From contig JADNRV010000123.1 of assembly GCA_015499995.1 (NCBI GenBank), forward strand, positions 96,003 to 160,002: a stretch of 64,000 bases of DNA, written 5' to 3'. Source of the stretch: Flammula alnicola (Eukaryota > Basidiomycota > Agaricomycetes > Agaricales > Strophariaceae). The notes under the pieces are model-generated. The model was not told the origin of the DNA and did not search any database. It was given only the letters and a program-made list of their open reading frames with translations. This document shows positions 58,397-64,000 of the stretch, piece by piece (position 1 is the stretch's first letter; each line of letters starts with the position of its first letter). A program made the translations under genes and the position numbers.

Positions 58397-58684
58397 CTAA
58401 AGTATAGCAGATGGTGCTGCATTCGTCATAGCGCTATGTCGCAAATCCAAATAATTAGATGGTGCAGAAATGACTTTGGTGGCTGTAGCACATGCCCGAC
58501 GGTCATCGTCGGTTAGGGAGGGATGTACAACATCCCTTGAAAAAAGGACAGCGAGTCCGCATGTGAGCTTGGAGCCCGGGGGGAGTTCTGCGTTAGGATC
58601 GGTGGCACAACTGAGATGTCTGCCTGGGATGCACAGCTTGGTCTTGAAAGCGAGTAAAATAGAGACGCCGGAGGTGAGTCGCAA
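58397..58684 (-). other. Open frame of unknown origin
   Basis: A minus-strand frame contains LCIPGRHLSCATDPNAELPP and LTDDDRRACATATKVISAP, which look protein-like in composition. I could not assign a family, start or splice sites. It may be a fragment of a gene displaced by the repeats. Confidence 0.25.
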
Positions 58685-58869
58685 CTGAGCTTGGAAAGCC
58701 GGTGGTCATACAGGAAAGGAGAAGACGGTCGGAGTCTGTCTACAACTTCACAAAAAAACAGGGCACGCACCCAACTCACTTGAACCGCAGTGCATACTGG
58801 AAAGACAGTGAGTCGACGGGAGGAGCGACATTCGCCGCAGGCATTTGGAGCGACGACCCATGCAGTGAG

Positions 58870-58979
58870 TTAGGGTTCATACTTCTGCGGTGCGGTTAGG
58901 GTTGTCTCTCTCCCTATTAGAAAAACCACACCCCTTCCTTGCACAGGTTAGGGTTCTCCTTTATCTCCCAGAGTTAGGG
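58870..58979 (+). promoter_or_regulatory. Cluster of four telobox motifs upstream of the telomere-linked helicase
   Basis: TTAGGGTT occurs at 58870, 58896 and 58948 and TTAGGG at 58974, all in the same orientation, isolated from each other by 20-45 bp. They are not an array, so they may be binding sites for telomere-repeat (Myb-type) proteins in the promoter of the gene at 59121, or traces of past healing. Confidence 0.45.
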
Positions 58980-59120
58980 CTCTCTTATTCTACTTGAAAT
59001 AAAAAAAACCCTCCTGTCTCAAAGGTATGGATGCCTGCCCTAAACTGCCAGATCAGTGATTGCCTGATTAGGAAAGTCTTGTTCTTCTCTTATCAACCAC
59101 CACCATCTATCTGCAACAAC

Positions 59121-62100
59121 ATGAGGTATGACTGTCTTTCCTTGCTCTTTGACATCTGTTGACTTTGTCTGAGCATAGCTCTACCTGTAAACTCTGTGAC
59201 ATGACCTTTCCCAATAGCCAGAAGGGTGGAAAGGCCCTTGCAACACACACCAAACGTCAACACTGTCAGTCTGTGACTGTCTCTAAGACCTGTAAGTTTT
59301 TCCTATGGAATTCTCTTTAGCAAAGTCTGATGCCCTCTACACTAGCCACCAAGGAGCTGCTGGGCAGCTGCGTCCGATCGACATTTTCCGACGTCCTCGT
59401 CTGCTACGTCGAAGACTGCGGCTTCGAAGACACTAACTGGACCAAGCTAGAGGCCCACATCAAGAGGCTTCATACTAATGGGGCCCCCATCTCCTCCCAG
59501 TTTTTCATGTTCCCGGCAATCATCAGCCACAACTCACTTGACGTGAATCGGTTTACTGCGCTTCCCGTCGAGGACGCAGACGAGGACGGGTCAGAATCTA
59601 CTTCTGCATCTGGTGATTCTGGTTCACTTGAACCTGCCACTACCCGAGCGTCTCGCCCCATCACCTCACCTCTCATCATCCCCAGGCCGACACGTAGCAG
59701 GAGTCGTCCATACCGACGTACATCGCCTGCGTCGACACGCAGTTCCTCTCCTGTGCTTGGGCAATCTCTGGCAGTGCTTCTGGCGTCGACACCAGTTCTG
59801 CCGTCTCCACTTGGCCAGGAGCCCTACTCCCGTCCACAGACGCCATCAGAGGAATCGTCGGAGGCCGACAAGGACGTCTCGATGAACGACATTGCGGATG
59901 ATGTCTTCTCGATGGACATTGATCTTCCTGCTGCGCCTGCAAACTTGACTGGCGATCTGGATGACGGGGAGTCTCTGCTCCCCAAGGCTGGCTTGTTGCT
60001 CCTGCGTTTAAGTACACTTGGTGAATTCCCTGTCCCTCTTCTCCTCGTGTGCATAGAGTGTCAGTGTGGTGTGCCTCCCAAGAGTGCTAAAAGCCACGTC
60101 GCCTCTCATGACATCCATCTGACCAAGAAAGAGAAGAAGATCTTGTCTGGATGGTTGGCGGAGACGAAGCTTGCCCAGGAATCGAAGGACGTCTCGACTC
60201 CCAGGCCACGTCAGGCGCCGCTGCAGGGTCTCCAGGTGCAGCCTGGCTTCTCCTGCAAACTCTGCCCATTCTGCGCCCCAGTGAAACGCACGGTCGAGAA
60301 CCACGTCTATGAAGAACACCCTGAGCGCCGGGGCTCCTCTGCTTCAAAGTTCATAACAGCCGCCGCCCTTCAGGCGTACTTTCGCAAACATCCCAACTAC
60401 TTCTCCGTCACTGAATCTCTCGCCGGTCTCGACGTTGATGACCCTTCACTTTGTACATGGAGCAAATCGTTCCTGAGATCGACGCATCTACGCTGGTGAA
60501 TGCGGCCACGTCCGTCAATGAGATCCCTCCTCTCTTGAAGATGACACAGTGGCATGAGCACCTGGCACCCTTTCTCACCGACAAAACCACCATCCATGAC
60601 CTCTGCTCACTGATGGATCTCCCGACGTCGAAGCGCGGTGACGCATGGCTGGGCACACCCCTCGGCAACGTCATTCTTGACTACATGAAGGACATTCGGA
60701 GCAAGGCGAACAAGGCGTCTCTTGGTATCAAATGCCTGCTGATGGAATGCCCAAGGTAAGGTGCAGTTTCTCACTCCAACACCACAGCTAATCGACTTGT
60801 TCTGCGTCACGCAGACCGACGCAACATGGTGAATGGTGGCAGACGCTCTCTGACAATGTCTCGCTTGCAAAGTATGCAAAGCTTCTGCACCGCTGGACCC
60901 ACGCCGTCATCGTTTCCATGAACAGCCATCCATCGGGCTATCAGTTCCCTCTGACGGACGAGATTCGCGAACACGCCAAGACGTTGACGGACATTCTGAA
61001 GTCGACATCCCAGGAGGGAGGCGTCGATGCCTTCCACGATTTCATCAAGCTCATCTTGTATCCCATGGACCGCTCAGAGGACGACGATGACGAGTACAGC
61101 AAGTGGGATGAGCCCATTGAGTGCCTCCTTGCAATCGACGCCCTCCGTGAAGATGGGAACTTCAAAGCCGCCCATGAGATTACCGGTATATTTGCCAAGT
61201 TCTTCTACCACCTCCGTGGCGCAGTTTTATACCAAGGCCTACGCAACAAGTTCAACTTTGGCAACAATGCATACAAGTACGTCTATCCTCACTATTGATC
61301 ACGTCAGCCAGAGGCTGATAAGATTATGTGCAAGATCTGTCGAAAATGAGGCTATGCAAAACCTGCAGCCAGGTGTCCTCTCGCCCTACAATAGCTGTGT
61401 CGACTATCAACGATACGCCACCGCACTTGCTCTCAACACCAACACGCCCCCGACCACTCGCGTCACTGCAGACGGTATGTTCGTCACGTTCAAAGAGCAC
61501 ACGCTCGACATCGCCAAGTGGCGACATGGACTTCATCGTCTTGCAGCAGAGATCAAGTCCGACCTCGCCGAGCTTTGCATGGGACAGGAAAGGCACCTGC
61601 AAATCCCTGATATCGTCCCCGATGACTGGACCAACGAGGTCCGTGGTTATGGCTGGACGAAGAATGCACGCTTCTTGGGTGAAAAGCGTCAGTTACTAAA
61701 GGCTTTGCTTGCTGATCCCGCCGTCAACCTCGCCAGGATCGAAGACAGCAAGTTTACGTTCAACGCCACCCGCTGCTGGGACTTTAGCAATAGATGTGAC
61801 GCAGTCCTCGAGAAGATCCTCCTCTTCGCCTTTCTGACTCCTGGACAAACACCGCGCATCACCGAGTTCATGGATCACAAGTTCGCCAACTCGACTCGCC
61901 CACGCTCGATCTTTAGAGATCAAGACGGACTCTGGCTCGTCACCCGCAGAGTCAAGACAGAGACGCAGACACGCAAGGAGACCTTCCTTCCCATCAAGTG
62001 CCACCCGATGCTGACGCAGTTCTTGGAGACGTACCTCCTTCTTGTCCGACCGGCGCTAGCTGAGTTGGTCCATCACCTCAAGGGCGAAGAGGCGTACCAC

Positions 62101-63950
62101 GTCTACTCAGAGTACATGTGGACCAAGCAAGGTAGGCGCATGACGGAGGACGACACTTACAAGATCCTCAAGACGTTCATGAATACGCACTGCGACATCG
62201 ACGTTGGCAGCCACGACTACCGTCAGATCTGCGTGGAGGTGGGCAGGGTCTTTCTTGGCTCTGGCTTCGAGGTCGATCAGGAGGAGCTCGACGTTCTTGC
62301 CTCTCAGGCTGGCCACACTGCGTCGATGGCTCAACTCAAGTACGCCGCCGAAGCAGGCCGTCTCCCGTCCATGTCCAGCGATCTTCTTCTTCGCTATGGC
62401 AGGATCTCTGAATCGTGGTGGGCCGTGACGGGTTTCAAGCCAAACACCCCTCCCATGCTTCCTCTGCGTTGGAGAGCGCAGAACAGGCTCTCGACAGTAG
62501 GTCTGACTGCCAGCAGCTCTGACGACAGAGCCCAGACTTCATCTGTCACTCCTGCATTTGATGCGTCCCAGTTCCTCGAAGTGCTTACCGCTACGCTGAC
62601 CAACGAAATCCAACAAGTCAAGGTCGGTCTCAGAGACGAAGTGCGCAACGCTGTCGCCGAAGCACTCGCAACCTTCCAGCAAGCCGTCCCGCCAACCAGG
62701 GCACCTCAGGCAGTTCCAGCCGCTGTCTCCGTCGCTGCGCCGCCTCCTAGTGTTTCCGCTACAGTCCCTGCAGACGTCGACGATGACGACATGTATATGC
62801 CTGATCACGCAGAAGTGCTCCCTTTACCTGCACCGTCTGCGCCGTCTACTTCCTCTGTCTCATCCACCCTTCTACCACCTTATGTTCCTGCAGAGAATAC
62901 ACGTGCGTATCTGGAGGGACTCCTCGCTAAGCATTTTGCAGATATCGACCATCCCAAGTTCAAGTCGGAGATGCAGATGCAGGTGGTCGAGATGGCATTG
63001 GCGAGGCAGGAGAACTTTGTCGCCGTCATGCCGACTGGATCTGGGAAGAGTCTTCTCTTCACGCTGCCTCCTTTCAACGAACCTGGCTATCAGACATACG
63101 CCGTCATTCCCAATCGGGCACTGCTTCTTGATCAGGACAGAAAGGCGCAGAACGTCGGGCTTTCAACGCAGACGTGGAGGGTGGACCACCAACAAGTGCG
63201 GTCAGCGACGCAGCTTGTGTTTGTGGCGATTGAGAGCGCCACTCATGTCAAGTTCAATGCGTGAGTCTCACGTCTTCTCTGAATCCTTCTGAGACTAATG
63301 TTACGTCAAAAAAATCCACTCAGGTTCTGGCTTCGACAGGAGAACAAGGCCATTCGTATCGTCGTCGATGAAGCGCACCAACTGCTCACGTCGCGCGAGT
63401 TTCGTTCCCACTTCAAAGACTTGCAACGTCTTGCACAGCTCAAGGTGCAGAAGATCATGGTGACGGCGACGTTGGCCATTCGTCTTGAACACGCCTTCCT
63501 CCAGGAAGCTGGGCTTCCCCTCTCTACTCGCATTATCCGCGCTCCATGTGATCAGCCGCATATCAGCTTCAACCGCATCACCTACTCGACCATGAATACC
63601 AAGGTGGTCCGCCTTGCCATCGACGTGGCGAAACTGCTGGAGACGTCCTTCATGGCTCCTGATCAGTGTGGCATCATCTTCGTCAAGGACCACAAAACCG
63701 CAGACGCACTCCACGCCAACTTCACCCAATGCTCCACTCATTCTGTGCGCCAAGCAACCGACAGACTGCATGACGAGAACGCTTGGAGGGAGGGCCACAA
63801 GAAGTGGATCGCCGCGACTACGACACTCATTCAGGGGATCGACCAGCCGAACGTCGGCGCCGTCATATTCCTTGAGGTGCCCTATGGACTTATCAATTTC
63901 TACCAAGGTTCAGGGCGGACAGGTCGGGACGGACGCAAGTCGTGGTCTGT
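59121..63950 (+). CDS. Telomere-linked RecQ-type helicase with zinc-finger (OrsD-like) and tyrosine-recombinase-like domains, truncated by the telomere
   Basis: Proposed exons: 59121-59125, 59179-~59290 (CKLCDMTF...HTKRQH finger), ~59320-60450, ~60451-60755, 60815-61276, 61335-63260, 63324-63950. N-terminal C2H2 CYVEDCGFEDTNWTKLEAHI and paired fingers CIECQCGVPPKSAKSHVASH and CKLCPFCAP resemble the OrsD family. The middle domain has the tyrosine-recombinase set: Arg in TPRITEF (61855), HDYR (62212), AGH then Tyr nine residues after the His (62314-62343). The helicase has motif I AVMPTGSGKSLLF, DEAH (63367), TATL, TTTLIQGIDQPNVGAVIF and GSGRTGRDGRKS (motif VI). It then reads straight into TTAGGG repeats with no stop, so RQC/HRDC are absent. 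A -1 frame break near 60450 and an awkward second intron suggest a nonfunctional copy or an indel error. Confidence 0.82.
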
Positions 63951-63954
63951 TAGG

Positions 63955-64000
63955 TTAGGGTTAGGGTTAGGGTTAGGGTTAGGGTTAGGGTTAGGGTTAG
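63955..64000 (+). repeat. Telomere: (TTAGGG)n
   Basis: Seven and two-thirds perfect TTAGGG units run to the end of the window, preceded by one imperfect unit (GTTAGG, 63949-63954). The G-rich strand runs 5'->3' outward, as at a right chromosome end. Confidence 0.98.

Noticed and set aside
57815..58516. 233-codon open frame with YINVDVD repeats as a real protein
   Set aside because: The frame exists because a 21-bp minisatellite has a length divisible by three. The flanks decay as DNA repeats and there is no start context, signal or splice pattern.

Overview
The window looks like the end of an agaricomycete (mushroom-forming basidiomycete) chromosome. The evidence is genes broken by many ~50-60 bp GT-AG introns, an eight-cysteine class I hydrophobin, a glyoxal-oxidase relic, a fungal NACHT NTPase, and a right edge that ends in uninterrupted TTAGGG repeats (63955-64000). 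All gene structures were built by hand from reading frames, splice sites and remembered family motifs; no database search was possible.

About 0.7-36.5 kb is chromosome-arm sequence. It holds a hydrophobin with a 22-unit pentapeptide repeat (750-1669, -), a DHA1-type MFS transporter in 14 exons (4922-7369, -), dihydroxyacetone kinase (10068-12112, -), a small secreted protein (14122-14505, +), a 5'-truncated glyoxal oxidase (16971-18331, +), a NACHT NTPase (18545-20553, +), an SDR oxidoreductase (21528-22504, -), an FHA/coiled-coil/tail-anchored SLMAP/Far10-like protein (24115-27221, +), a DUF3602/Par32-like protein with six GRGG motifs (31268-32155, +) and an RNF216-like RBR ubiquitin ligase with frame breaks (33237-36528, +). 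Long intergenic stretches between them show no gene I can support.

About 36.5-58.9 kb is a subtelomeric mosaic. A decayed SDR copy is cut off where a ~1.08 kb subtelomeric repeat starts. That repeat breaks into telomere repeats, followed by two 5'-truncated copies of an endonuclease-lacking Penelope-like retroelement (Coprina/Athena type). Each copy carries a hammerhead-ribozyme fold near its 3' end. Next come 161-bp tandem repeats, a second nearly identical copy of the 1.08 kb repeat (one 22-bp unit longer), decayed genes of repeated basidiomycete families, 318-bp repeats and a 21-bp minisatellite.

About 58.9-64 kb is the telomere-linked gene. Four TTAGGG telobox motifs precede a large gene reading toward the telomere. 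It encodes C2H2/OrsD-like zinc fingers, then a domain with the tyrosine-recombinase signature (Arg, HxxR, GH, Tyr), then a RecQ-type helicase that runs directly into the telomere repeats just after helicase motif VI. This fusion, the telomere-attached retroelements with ribozymes, and the dated series of breaks and healings are the main points of interest.
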